Positions 10,767-21,154 of a stretch of 64,000 nucleotides of DNA are shown piece after piece (the first letter of the stretch is position 1; the number at the start of each line of letters is the position of its first letter). The translations under genes were made by a program, and so were the position numbers. The notes below the pieces were generated by a model. The model did no database searches and was not told the DNA's origin. It saw only the letters and a list, made by a program, of their open reading frames with translations. This DNA comes from Armigeres subalbatus (Eukaryota > Arthropoda > Insecta > Diptera > Culicidae): the NCBI RefSeq assembly GCF_024139115.2, contig NW_026942808.1:295020-359019 (forward strand). Reading direction: 5' to 3'.

Positions 10767-11267
10767 ATCCATTCATACGTCACTTTGATTCAAACCCTTT
10801 TTTTATACAATCAGTTCAATTGTATTGTCAATTAATGAATTTCGATTAAATATGAATTTCTAAAGGCCTTATCTAAATATTTTATTTTATATGACACAAG
10901 AAACCATAAATTCATGTTTTTGAAACTGTTTTAGCTTATTTTAAAGAAAATACATTAATCGATTAGATCGATTAATCGATTAATCGTGGTAGATTAATCG
11001 AACCAATCGATTTACCTTAAAAAAATGATCGATTACTGAGTAATCGATTAATTGAAAAAATCAGACATCCCTAAACCCATCTTTATCTTTCGTATGTTCA
11101 AAATCAACAATCCCTCGTCCCAAGTGGGCTGAAAAATTATCCACACACACTTAAGGTGAAGGTGGGTTGAGTACCAAAACAAAGCTTTGAAAGTATTGGT
11201 ACAATAAAAACTGTCATATACTGTAGTAGTATTGGTGTCGTATTTATAAAAACAAAGAATATTAGTA

Positions 11268-12037
11268 GGGTGGTTCAAAAAACGACCCAGCACCACCACG
11301 CTCACTCGATTCCGTCCCATGCTCCGAGTGTCCTCCAAAAACCGATTTGAACAAAAACTGGTTGAGCGCAAGCCGGTTCAAGTTTGTATGAAAACTAGTA
11401 TGGGAAACTAAACCTTTTATTACACTGGCTACAGTGCCTCCCCTCCAAACGTTGGCGAAAAGAGAACCCACATAGCTGAAAGCAACATTCCTGAGACTTC
11501 ACTGAACGAAAACCGCACCGCAGGAAAAATCCATCGATTACGTAACGCAAAAATAGCATTTTATACCCCACTCACCCCCACGTCACACTTTTTGTATGAA
11601 GCATTTGCCCTTTGCGCGATTGTGTAGACTAGACTAGACCAGAAGTATCTGCCCCTGGTGCGATAGATATCACAGACAGATTCTGGTTATTTTGTTGAAT
11701 TGCCCGTTTCACTGATGCCTTCTGAGAAGCTTAATGATCATGCTAAAGATTTGCAACTTCTCTTAAAATCGACTCCCAACTATTGGAACGACCATTCTAT
11801 ATGGATTGTCTATGGAGTTGAAGCTCTTGAATATTTCATCCAGTCATATGGTTCCCCCCTCATTATCGCCCAATGACGGAGTGCCAGAATCAGAATAATG
11901 TTAAATTCAACCTCGCCATATCAACTGTCATACAAACCTGAAACGACCTGTGCACGGTAAGCCTCTAATCATAACACCCAAATTATAAATCATAATCGAC
12001 TGAGCGTGGCGGAGCAACATTATTTTTTGAACCACCC
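11268..12037. mobile_element. GGGTGGTTCAAAAAA-type element, copy 1
   Basis: It begins GGGTGGTTCAAAAAACG after a TA and ends with the complement of GGGTGGTTCAAAAAATAA. About 40 bp further inside, both arms share CCACGCTCASTCGAT in inverted order. An internal block (about 11525-11610) has ATTACGTAACGCAAAA and ACTTTTTGTATGAAGC, like the PIF-type MITE at 57604-57768, so a second element may be nested here. No transposase. A related element is at 14784-15908. Confidence 0.65.
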
Positions 12038-12039
12038 TG

Positions 12040-12413
12040 TTTATTAGTCTGCTGCTGCCGGTGCCGTTGTTTACATTCGCTCCGCGATCAGTTTTTAATC
12101 GTTTTTTCGGGCAAAAATAGCAGTTTATATTAAATTTTCGGTTTAAACAAGTGATTGATTTTGAAAATTGATGTTTAATCTGCATTCCATCAACATTTCG
12201 GGGTGTTCATGTGCGGAGAAGTGAGTAAAAACTTGATATTTTCAGTGCCCTTTGAGAAGAAGTGAAGTGCAGTGATAAACCCATCAAATCGCGAACGGCT
12301 AATAAATTGGCACGAAACTGCTGATTTATGATACTATTCGAGCCGAAATACATATGACTCTTTGGATAAACATGTTCATTATCACGGGAAGTGAATAAAT
12401 ATGCTGTGAACAG
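12040..12413 (+). other. Possible non-coding first exon
   Basis: This is the only stretch that resembles a host gene exon. An initiator-like GATCAGTTTT lies near 12086; stop-rich sequence with AGTGAAGTGCAGTG words follows; and CAG|GTTAGT at 12411-12419 would be a good splice donor. No coding frame and no acceptor downstream could be tied to it. Low confidence. Confidence 0.2.
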
Positions 12414-12559
12414 GTTAGTAATTTGAATATTAAACTTTTGTTCGATGCTGTTCGAAGCATTCGAATGCTAGTGGGATAGGGGTGCGGGAGGTGTGGGGTT
12501 GACCCGTGGAAGGTCCGGTGCCATCTTGACTGCCATCGTGGTACTCGTCCAACTATGTC

Positions 12560-12769
12560 CTTAAAATAAATCGCAGATTTCTGTGAAATTTCACCGAAAC
12601 CTTAACAGCAGAACTGTTCGGTGAATAATTTGACGGATTTTCGGTGGTTTTGACAGTTGAACAAAGGAAAAATCGCCGAAAATTTTGTGAAATAATTACC
12701 GAACAGTTCTGCTGTTGAGATTTCGGTGAATTGAAGCAAAATTCACCGAAATCTGTGGAATGATTTAAG
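12560..12769. mobile_element. Palindromic MITE (CAGATTTCGGTGAA type)
   Basis: Inverted ends: CTTAAAATAAATCGCAGATTT at 12560 against the complement of the segment ending at 12769 (CTTAAATCATTCCACAGATTT). Inside, CAGAACTGTTCGGT (12608) is mirrored by ACCGAACAGTTCTG (12698). No coding capacity. Confidence 0.7.
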
Positions 12770-14653
12770 TGTGCATGTTAGGGACACGGATGTCGATATT
12801 TTGGCCATTTCTCTCGAGACTTTCGCTGGTTTAAATGAGATATTGCGGACATTCATCGTCGTTTTTTGCTATTTGGCATCAAAACCATATGTAAGCAAGT
12901 CGGCTGGTGGAATAATTCTGGTTGGAAATGCAATATATGAAGATTTATAGCGATAAATGTGCTCAGCCGTAGCATAATGGGCCAAGGTTTGAGCCGTTAC
13001 CCCTATATATGTTATTCCGAGATTCACATTTCTCGACTCGCCGGTGTTTTCGACATTTTCTTGCGGCTAGATTCAAAAATAAATGCAAACATTTAAAAAT
13101 ATAGAATAAATCAATTATATTACTTGCCAAGAATATAGTAGAACTCGTTCTATTCAAATGACAGAATCAATTTGCCCGAAATAGTTTTTAATAGATATCA
13201 ACCATCACATCGCACCAAACCAATGGACGCTATGCCACGCGCGCCAGCCTGAGTTCAGACTATTACTTAGCATATCCACTGATATTGTACCTAAGACTGT
13301 AATATCTATTATTTAGTTTCGTTTTTAGTTTTCACGCCTGGCGATTTTTTTGTTCTGTTTTGTTGGTCGAAGAAAGCAAACTGCGGTATGTAACCATAGA
13401 TAAAATTACTGGCAGTATAGCATTAGCATTGTTATGGTGTAATTCGTAGATTGGACACTAGTGATACTCATCTTTTACTTTTGAGATACTTATCTAGAAT
13501 GCTATATAATAATAATAATAGAATGCTATCAGAAATCAAGAAGGGGAGTGGTCCTTGATTCCAGTCTCAAACAAAAATAATAAAAGCATGAAGATTACTA
13601 CTCCTGGCCACGCCCATCTTCACCGTAACTAGATAGAGGAAGGAAGTGTTGATGTAGTACTTACTTAACGAGAGGCCACCGACTTAGCGACACCCTCATA
13701 AGTACCACGGAGTTGGATAATGAGGAAGGTAATCGTTGGGTCAGGGTTTGCCTGTAGCTGGCAATGTAACCGTGGTAGATCTTACCCCGTAACACACCAC
13801 GTAAAGGTGTCTACCCAGCATTACGGGTCCAGTATAATATATTAAAATGGTTGTGTGTATTTTGCAATTCGGAACATTCCTAATTAGAGAGGGGCCAGAC
13901 TAATGAGTTATCGGGTCAACGAGAGCTGGAAAAGCGCGGGGTATACTACATTATTATAATCCTTTCCTTACCGGTTATATTGGTTATAAATAGGTGTTAC
14001 GGATCGTCTTAAAATCGAGCGTCCTGTCATGGAAAATCGTATTTCGTGTTACAAAACAACGCAACGTAGGAAAGACCTTGAGCCGGATGGTAGTCATAGG
14101 TGTATCGTGAAGGAATATGTATTTAAAGCTTTGAAAAATCCTATTCTCAGCCAGGATCGTCAAGTTCAGAGTGTGCAAGGCTGGTCAACAGTTTCCTAGT
14201 CGAAATGGGCCAATGTTCCGAAAATCTTTCATTACTCGAATCCATATGGCCAATCTGCTCTCTGTAGTTTCCAGCGAGGAAAGGTATTATTCAAATGGCA
14301 GAAGTAATTTCTCAGAGATTGCTCCATAAGCTCGAGCCGCACCAAATTTCGTTTGCTGCGCAGTGATATATAGTTTATATCACCACACCATTATATCCAC
14401 TAAGCTTGTGCCTAAAATTGAAATGAAATTGATTATTTCAGCCTGAACGATTCTTACGTATTTCCATTTTTTCGCTGTTTGTTTTTGTTGATTTAGAGAA
14501 CAAACTTCGAAAACGTTTCATGGCTGCAGTACTAAGCCTTGTTCTAAAGTTCGTTTATAAAGTACGTAATGGTTACCAAGATGACATTTCTGGGTACCGA
14601 GGATTGTTCATAGTCTGCGCAACTGGAACCACACAAAAATCGCCAGTTTCACA
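12770..14653. other. Unassigned DNA
   Basis: Mostly AT-rich. A GC-richer block at about 13620-13830 (GAGAGGCCACCGACTTAGCG onward) looks like the untranslated end of a retrotransposon, but I cannot name it. A small AATAAT microsatellite is at 13507. Short frames such as 13984-14178 (minus) are unconvincing. Confidence 0.25.
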
Positions 14654-14730
14654 TTGATTGTTGGTTCTGCTGTCCGAAACATGAGAGATCACGCACTGAA
14701 CTCCCAAGGAACTTAGACTGTCGGTGAAGA
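14654..14730. repeat. Fragment of the 99-bp repeat family
   Basis: TTCTGCTGTCCGAAACATG and GAGATCACGCACTGAACT match the unit at 2503; then CCAAGGAACTTAGACTGTCG matches the end of copy 1 at 1658-1677. A unit body appears to have been deleted between the two parts. Confidence 0.8.
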
Positions 14731-14783
14731 TGAAAAAGTGGTCAGGAGGTAGGGATGCGATTTGCGATAGTGTATGGCCAGTA

Positions 14784-15908
14784 GGGTGGTTCAAAAAATC
14801 GATTTTGCTCCACAGTGCTCATCTGATTCTTTATCATGTTCTGAGTGCCCTGTGAAAATTTGAGCTCATTTGGATTAAAACTGATTTAGCACAAGCCGTT
14901 TCAAGTTTGCATGCAAATTAGTATGGGGAAATTTATTTTTTCATTATACTGTTAATGACGTTTCCCCATTAAGCGCAGATTAAAAGAAAACCTACATAGC
15001 TAAAAGGGATACTCAACAGCTTTCACCCAACGAAAACCGCATGTTGATTAATCGTCCCAATAATTAGTAATCGATTTTAAGACAGGTTGCGAATCTTTAG
15101 TTATGATCGTTAAACTTCTTTGAGGGCATCACTGAAATATGCAGTGCAACATAGTTATTTGTGTGTGCTATCTTTCGCGCCACGAGCAGCAATGTTGCCT
15201 GTTGATGAGTTAGGGATCGTTCAAAAATTACGTCCATCGTTTTTCGGCATTTTCAACCCCCCTCCCCCCCTCCTGTCACAAACTGTCACAAATAATTGAC
15301 CCCCCCCCTCCCCCTGTACGTACATGTCTCATTTATATTTTAGCGATTACTTTGGTTTATCTTTTTCGTACACTATTTTCACAATAACATAGTGAGTTAT
15401 GTCCCTTACTAACAGTTTGAATGTTTTTAAAATGCAAGTTGTTTCTAAAATGCTTTCAGTATTTTTTTCTTGTGGACGGACGTCACATAAGACGAACCCC
15501 TCCCTCCCCTGTCACAAACTGTCACAAAACTCTGACCCCCTCCCCTCAAACCTTGGACGTAATTTTTGAACGGCCCCTTACGCAATTAGCTCCAGAAAAC
15601 CACGGTATAGATTAAATTCGATTACTAATTATTGGAACGATCAATTAAGACGCGGTTTTCACTGAGTGAAAGCTGTTGAGTATTCCTTTTAGCTATGTAG
15701 GTTTTCTTTTAACATGCGCTTGATGGGGAAGCGTCATTAACAGTATAATGAAAAAATAAATTTCCCCATACTAATTTGCATGCAAACTTGCAACAGCTTG
15801 TGCTAAATCAGTTTTAATCCAAATGAGCTCAAATTTTCAGAGGACACTCAGAACATGGTAAAGAATCAAATGAGCACTGTGGAGCAAAATCGATTTTTTG
15901 AACCACCC
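14784..15908. mobile_element. Long-TIR element flanked by TA
   Basis: GGGTGGTTCAAAAAATCGATT at 14784 is mirrored by its complement ending at 15908, with TA on each side (14782-14783, 15909-15910). The inverted arms extend about 270 bp (GTTTTAATCCAAATGAGCTC and TTTGCATGCAAATTAGTATG occur in both arms in opposite orientation) and differ by scattered changes. The TA target suggests a Tc1/mariner derivative. A PIF-type MITE sits inside (15213-15577), and no transposase is present. Confidence 0.82.
15213..15577. mobile_element. PIF/Harbinger-type MITE with TTA duplication
   Basis: The ends are GGGATCGTTCAAAAATTACG (15213) and the complement of GGGGCCGTTCAAAAATTACG (15577). TTA borders both sides (15210-15212, 15578-15580), the 3-bp TWA target of PIF/Harbinger. 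Inner arms share runs of C and CTGTCACAAACTGTCACAAA in direct orientation. Confidence 0.78.
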
Positions 15909-15910
15909 TA

Positions 15911-17525
15911 AATTGGCCAGGCCTGGTAGCGGGTCACTTTTTAGTGACTTGGTCACTTTTTTCGGGCTAGTCACTAAAAAGTCTCTTTTTTCGACCTCAA
16001 GTCACTAAAGTCACTTTTTCTCGCAAAAAGTCACTATTTTCAACTATTTTGGAACTATTGGCCAAGATTTTTTATAAAGTTTTATGTATCCATCGGATGA
16101 TGCTTTGTTCATGCAGAAATGAAATTACGGATCTTGGAAAAATTATCCCTCGGAAACTTCATGAGCCATTCAACTCGGTGCTCTTATTTGCATTTCGCCA
16201 TTTTATTGAAGGTGCTTTACGTCACAATTTATAAATTGGTATACAGTCATGCAAGCAGAAGACCTGTCAATTTCAAGTTTTCTTAAAACTCAATACAGTA
16301 GGGGAAGGTGGGTAGACAAATGATCGTTATGTGGCGAGTTATTTTTTTGATAGACAACCTTATAAACTCTATTATTTACTGTGTTTTGTTCCTCCTAAAG
16401 TTGTTTTTTTAGTGGCCACGTAAAATTCGAACATTTTCTCCCGATAATGAACAAATGCTATCATTTTTTCACAGCAAAAATCCATAAATATGCTTAATGA
16501 AGAGATAAAAATGCCAACACTCCACCACAATTTCAAGATTTTTGGATTTTGAGTTGTTGCCTCAATTTGAGGAGACTTGATCCCTCATTAGTCATCCATG
16601 TATAATATAATATAAAAATTTTGTCTAAAAAATTCGAGAAAATATAATTTGTTCTCAATTGTTTTGTAATTGGACAGATGTAATGAAGGGTTTTGCTCTA
16701 AAAAATATTTATTTAGTAGATATCGTAGAAAGGGGCTCAATACTCTTTAATTTTGAGAATTACATGCGCTGTTGAATTTCAAAGCAAAAACCGTTTATGA
16801 ATACGCACAGCAAGTCGGATAATCTGTGGAAGGAGGAAAAATTTAAAAGTTCAGAGAGCATGGTCCTCATTACAAGCAGGAGGTCGAGTGTTCAATCCCA
16901 GTCTCGTTGTACATGAATCTTTATATTTTTTTTTGTTTCGTTGTCTACCAAAACGATCCGCACTTTTGTTCCTGTCGCACTAAAAATTACAAAAACTTCC
17001 GTGGCACCAGTGACAAATCGTATATTTCTCTGTATCTTTCTAAAGTAGGTGTTCAGCTAATCCAATTATCGTAATTTTCACTCATTCTCAAGAGAAGAAA
17101 ATGCTCATTCAGGCAGATTTTCGCAGAGAAAACATTTTCGGGAAAGAAAAACAGGTGTTATGAGTGATGAGTGCTCACTTCCAATGGAGTAAAACTGATT
17201 TGCTTGCAAGACTACTCATAGTTTTGAGTAGTCCTGCTTTTGACTGATATTGAGTAAAATTTTCGTGGGGTTAAAAGAGAGGGCAATACAATTTTATCTA
17301 GCCACTGAGTAGACAAAAGTTAGCGTGTACGATTTTCGTTTCTCTTCTGAGTTTGTTCTAAGAGAAAAGAGTGGTAAGTGAAACATGTTTTTCGCCACAA
17401 ATTATTCTCATTCGACCCAAAAACGCTTGATTTCGTCCCATTAAACTTGCAATTGGCAGTCACTATTTGGTCACTTTTTCTGCAACTGAAAGTCACTATT
17501 TGGTCCCTTTTTTCGTCAGCTTTGG
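15911..17525. other. Unassigned DNA framed by AGTCACTTTTT words
   Basis: At 15925-16040 GGTCACTTTTTAGTGACTTGG and several AGTCACT(T)n words are clustered, and the same kind of cluster recurs at 17455-17525 next to the broken end of the LINE at 17526. This suggests a decayed repeat (possibly hAT, since CAGGCCTGGTAGCGG near 15919 could be an end) inserted there. Between them the DNA is AT-rich with no gene. Confidence 0.3.
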
Positions 17526-18341
17526 TCATTCCCTGTGTATGGCTGCTAGCTCAGCAGTATACACGGAACAAGGCTCTTCGAGCTTAAAATAGGCGCTATG
17601 AAAAACGTTGAAAACACCGAAACCAGTGGAGTCATCCAATTTTGACCCGCCTGTAAAAAAGCTTCTCTCCTCACTGGCGTGCCCGTATTTGCTTGCAAAT
17701 AATGGAGGTATGACCTCCGCACACAGAAAGTCTGGTATTCCATGAACCTCCTGCTTCATGGACAGATCAAAAGTAACAGAGGAACTGTAAGAGTCTAAGA
17801 AGTTAGCACGATTGGTGTCAACCAAAGATGGGCTTACCTCCAGCGTTATGTACCAGTGGTAAATACTCATAAATCGAGATTGAGGGTTTTGTTCGAGCAG
17901 CTTCTCGAAGTTGTCAATGACCAATGGATTGAGAACCTCACAGCGGATGAGGAACCGGAGCGATAATTCCGCGAAACGATCTGTTAGTGGCAGAATTCCC
18001 ACAAGTACTTCCAAGCTCACCGTATGTGTCGAATTCATACATCTTAACGCGATACGAAGACAGCGGTACTGAATCCGTTGAAGTTTCAGCATGTGTGTTT
18101 TAGCCGCGGACTGGAAGCAGAAACTACCGTATTCGAGGACCGACAAAATGGTTGTTCTATACAACGTCATCAGATCTTCGGGATGCGCTCCCCACCATGT
18201 TCCGGTTATTGATCGCATGAAGTTGATCCGTTTCTGGCATTTTTGTGTCAGATACACAATGTGCTTCCCGAAGGTACATTTCGAGTCGAACCAGACCCCG
18301 AGGTATTTAGAAGACATGCTATGAGTAATTGTCTTACCCAT
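17526..18341 (-). pseudogene. LINE RT thumb and partial RNase H
   Basis: A 271-codon open frame. SKYLGVWFDSKCTFGKHI (about residues 10-27) and CQKRINFMRSITGTWWG (about 35-51) are the thumb motifs of insect non-LTR reverse transcriptases; LEYGSFCFQSAAKTHMLKLQ follows. From about residue 230, FFTGGSKLDDSTGFGVF and VYTAELAAIH match the start of RNase H, with the first aspartate replaced by glycine in the usual TDGS-like motif (here TGGS). The frame then ends, so the later RNase H catalytic residues are missing. It cannot be functional. Confidence 0.8.
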
Positions 18342-19317
18342 CAGTTAGAGCGGGAACTTTGTCGGCTTATGTTTTTTTGAAAAGACAACCATTTCAGTTT
18401 TCTCCGGAGAGAATTCGATACACAGCTTCGTAGCCCAAGTAGACAAATTGTCCAGAGTATCTTGCAGATCAACTGCGGTTGGCCCCGAAACGGATACAAC
18501 ACTGCTGCCTTAACGAGCAATTTGGCATGAGACATTCATCAATGTCTCTAACGTAAAAATTGTAGAGAAGGGGGCTTAAACATGATCCCTGGGGGAGACC
18601 CATGTAGCTAATTCGTGAAGTTGCCGAGTCACCATGAGAAAAACTCATACGCTTCTCTGACAACAAATTGTACAAATAATTGTTTAAAATTGGTGAAAGT
18701 CCACACGAGTGGAGTTTGTCGGATAAGACATCAACGCAAACTGAATCAAAAGCCCCCTTAATGTCCAAAAAAATGAGCCCATTTGCTCTTTTTTAGCGAA
18801 AGTAAGCTGAATTTCTGAAGAAAGCAACGCAAGACAGTCGTTCGTTCCCTTGCCCCTGCGGAAACCAAATTGTGTATCTGACAACAAACTATTCGATTCA
18901 ACCCATTTGTCTAGCCGGAAGAGAATCATCTTCTCCAACAACTTCCGAAGACATGACAGCATCGCGATGGGGCGATACGAGTTACAATCCGACGCGGGTT
19001 TTCCGGGCTTCTGGATGGCTATCACCCTCACTTGCCTCCAATCATCCGGAACAATGTTGCACTCCAGAAACTGGTTGAACAGGCTCAATAAGCGCCTCTT
19101 CGCGACGTCGGTTTTTAAGCAAATTGAACCTGATTCTATCCATCCCTGGAGCGGAATTGTTACATGAAAGGAGAGCAAGCGAGAAGTCAATCATCGAAAA
19201 GGGGCGATCCATGTCATCCGTGTCAGCAAAAGCATCACGTAGCTCTTGTTTCACCGGCACCGAATCCGGACAAACTTTCTTTGCGAAGTCACCGCGACGA
19301 GCTTTCACGATCTTCAT
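18342..19317 (-). pseudogene. LINE reverse transcriptase, frameshifted, catalytic box lost
   Basis: Reading leftward across overlapping frames: NNSAPGMDRIRFNLLKN, then VIAIQKPGKPASDCNSYRPI, FGFRRGKGTNDC, DIKGAFDSV (motif A, with the catalytic aspartate) and GLPQGSCLSPLLYNFYV (motif B). Motif C, the paired aspartate box, should follow near 18500, but the sequence passes from CSLRQ straight to SSVVSVSG in another frame. About four residues including both aspartates appear to be deleted. KTEMVVFSKKHK after it is in the shifted frame. This enzyme would copy RNA at nicked DNA; here it is dead. Confidence 0.82.
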
Positions 19318-19391
19318 TTACGGACGACGCGTTGCGCATTCTTCTCCCGACGGTCCACAGAGTTTTCATGGAAGTCTCGCGCGATAAACCT

Positions 19392-19958
19392 TCAACAAAA
19401 GTGCGCCAATATCCGCGCTTCTTCACTTTGACCAGTTTCTTGAACTGGATCTCGAGCGCGATGTACTTTTTGTGAAGAACGATCGAACCGTGTTTCCGAA
19501 ATTCTTTGAAAGCGGCGGATTTCTTGCAATAAAGTTGTGTACTGAAGAGCACTGTCAAGGATCAACTGGGATAGAAACTCGTACTCTTCTCGCGGTGGAA
19601 GTGCTTCTATCGACATTACGCCATCAATGATGGCCTCCGCATATGTGCCCCAATCGATGTGCTTCGTGAGGTCATATGAGAGGTCGATAGAAACAGATGG
19701 ATTACGTCCATTGGAAATCGAGACTTCGATCGGCAAATGATCACTACCATGGGGATCTTGGACCACCTTCCAAGTACAGTCCAACGATAATGAGCTTGAA
19801 CAAATGGAAAGATCTAGACGGCTATCTCTTGGGGGCAGCAGGGACCATGTCCAAGGGCTTGACTCCCTCCCAAAAAACCACAAGTGCCCGTAATCAGACT
19901 CTATCAAAGCGACTGTGCGCCGCTTCAAAAGCACAAGCCCAGGGAGTGCTACTGGCAC
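19392..19958 (-). pseudogene. LINE endonuclease C-terminal fragment
   Basis: The frame includes SRLDLSICSSSL and, some 20 residues later, DPHGSDHLPIEVSI, the last conserved blocks of the APE-type endonuclease of non-LTR elements (the SDH histidine is catalytic). The residues before SRLDL are not recognisable, so the N-terminal half of the domain is lost or frameshifted. The C-terminal part leads toward the reverse transcriptase. Confidence 0.75.
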
Positions 19959-20382
19959 ATCAGGGTTGATACCAGTAAGACTCTGATTATGGCATACTGG
20001 TTGCGTGTATTGGTCTTATATTTGGATATTGTTATATTGTGAAGCGAGGGCTGGCAGTCTAACATTCTACTCTCTTAGTAGGGCCGGGTGACACCGACTC
20101 GAAACGGTGAGTGGGCTAATGGCTAGGCTGTCTTGCGTCCCATAAAACCGTGGCGGGCCTTGTAGCACGCTGCCCAATCCTGCCATCCAGTTTTGCCTAC
20201 TGGGTGGGAGTAGGCTCAGATGCCCTTTCCTGACTTGCGCTGATCTGGCTCTGAACACGCAAGTGTCAACCCTCGCATGGCCTCCCTGCTTGCCGCAAGG
20301 CAGGCATAGATAACCATGGGATCACTAAAGGCGACTACTCCAGTAGGATTCGGCGGCAGCCGCAAGGGGGACCCATACAGCA

Positions 20383-21154
20383 ATGAGTATCGAAAGAAAT
20401 CAATCATTGGAGTTGGAGGTGATGGACCCCTTTGCCAAAAGGGGTCTAGCGAGGTCCCCTATTAAAGAGGGGGCGAGTGGAGTGACGGTTGCTGCTATTG
20501 GCAGTACCGAAGAGTCTCCAGTGGTGGTGGGGAGTAGCCCTGCCTGCACGCCTGACGAGCCACACCGGGTGGATGGCCACCACCCGGCCAAGCAACTCGA
20601 TGAGATCATCGAGTTCATAAGCGGCAGGCAGAACACTAACAAGGAGCTTAAGCAGAGCCTGTTGGTGCTCCGGCAAGCTGTTCGTGTCGCAAGACAAGAA
20701 CAGGACGCTTATATCAGGCGTGTAGCGGCAGCAGAGAAGGTAGCCAAAGGTACGCAGACCAAGGCCCTCTCCTCCCCTAGCGGTGTTACTGCGGCGAAAG
20801 AGGCGACCGCCCTTACGGCCAGTGAAGGTATGAAAATGCCAAGTTCGAAGCGACCCAAACGCGCTACCATTAAGGCGAAGCGTCGCCTGGATGGTGCACC
20901 GGAGCCTGAAGGGCGTGTGCCCAAGAAGGCGAAAGGCACTAGACAGGCACAAGTTGCTGAGCCACAAGCTGGCCCCAGCCAGCTATCGGTATCCGCTGAA
21001 GGGGACGAAAATGCTTGGCAGCTGGTCAGTAGGGTGCGGAAGTCTAACACCCCTCGACCTACGAAGAAGGTGAGAGACAGAGGCGAGGCCTTGTTGGTGA
21101 AAACCGACAAGAACAAATACGCCTATGTCCTGAAATCGCTGCGAGGGGCCGAAA
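20383..21154 (+). pseudogene. R1-type ORF1, N-terminal part
   Basis: The frame opens with ATG at 20383 after the 5' UTR. It encodes a gag-like protein: a low-complexity start, KQLDEIIEFISGRQ with a predicted coiled coil through about residue 115 (LKQSLLVLRQAVRVARQEQD), then a long basic stretch rich in K, R, P and A (about 130-200), and EALLVKTDKNKYAYVLKSLR, the beginning of the RNA-binding-like module of R1-clade ORF1. At about 21155 homology stops abruptly in unrelated AT-rich DNA. ORF1 proteins bind the element RNA to form the transposition particle. Confidence 0.75.

Larger units (their letters stand above)
6721..11073 (+). mobile_element. hAT transposon with exact 8-bp target duplication
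   Basis: The ends are TAGAGATGTCCGATTA at 6721 and the complement of TAGGGATGTCTGATTT at 11073. AACCCATC occurs directly outside both ends (6713-6720 and 11074-11081), the 8-bp target duplication of the hAT superfamily. Both subterminal regions are filled with ATCGATTAATCG motifs (6735-6840 and 10950-11055), as hAT transposases bind repeated subterminal sites. The 4353-bp interior holds a foldback (6950-7179), a minisatellite (about 7620-9800), a TA-flanked MITE (10194-10314) and the last 139 codons of a transposase. Most of the transposase gene is missing, so the copy cannot move by itself. Confidence 0.88.
17526..19975 (-). mobile_element. I-superfamily LINE fragment with RNase H
   Basis: About 2.4 kb of a non-LTR retrotransposon reading right to left: endonuclease C-terminus, reverse transcriptase, then the start of an RNase H domain. 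It is truncated inside the endonuclease on its 5' side and inside RNase H on its 3' side, with no tail or target duplication. At least three frame changes break the frame. RNase H at the C-terminus points to I-like clades rather than Jockey or R1. Confidence 0.8.

Noticed and set aside
20446..21116. Antisense ORFs over R1 ORF1 (20446-20967, 20709-21116 minus)
   Set aside because: Shadow frames of GC-rich ORF1; no motif and not conserved with any family known to me.
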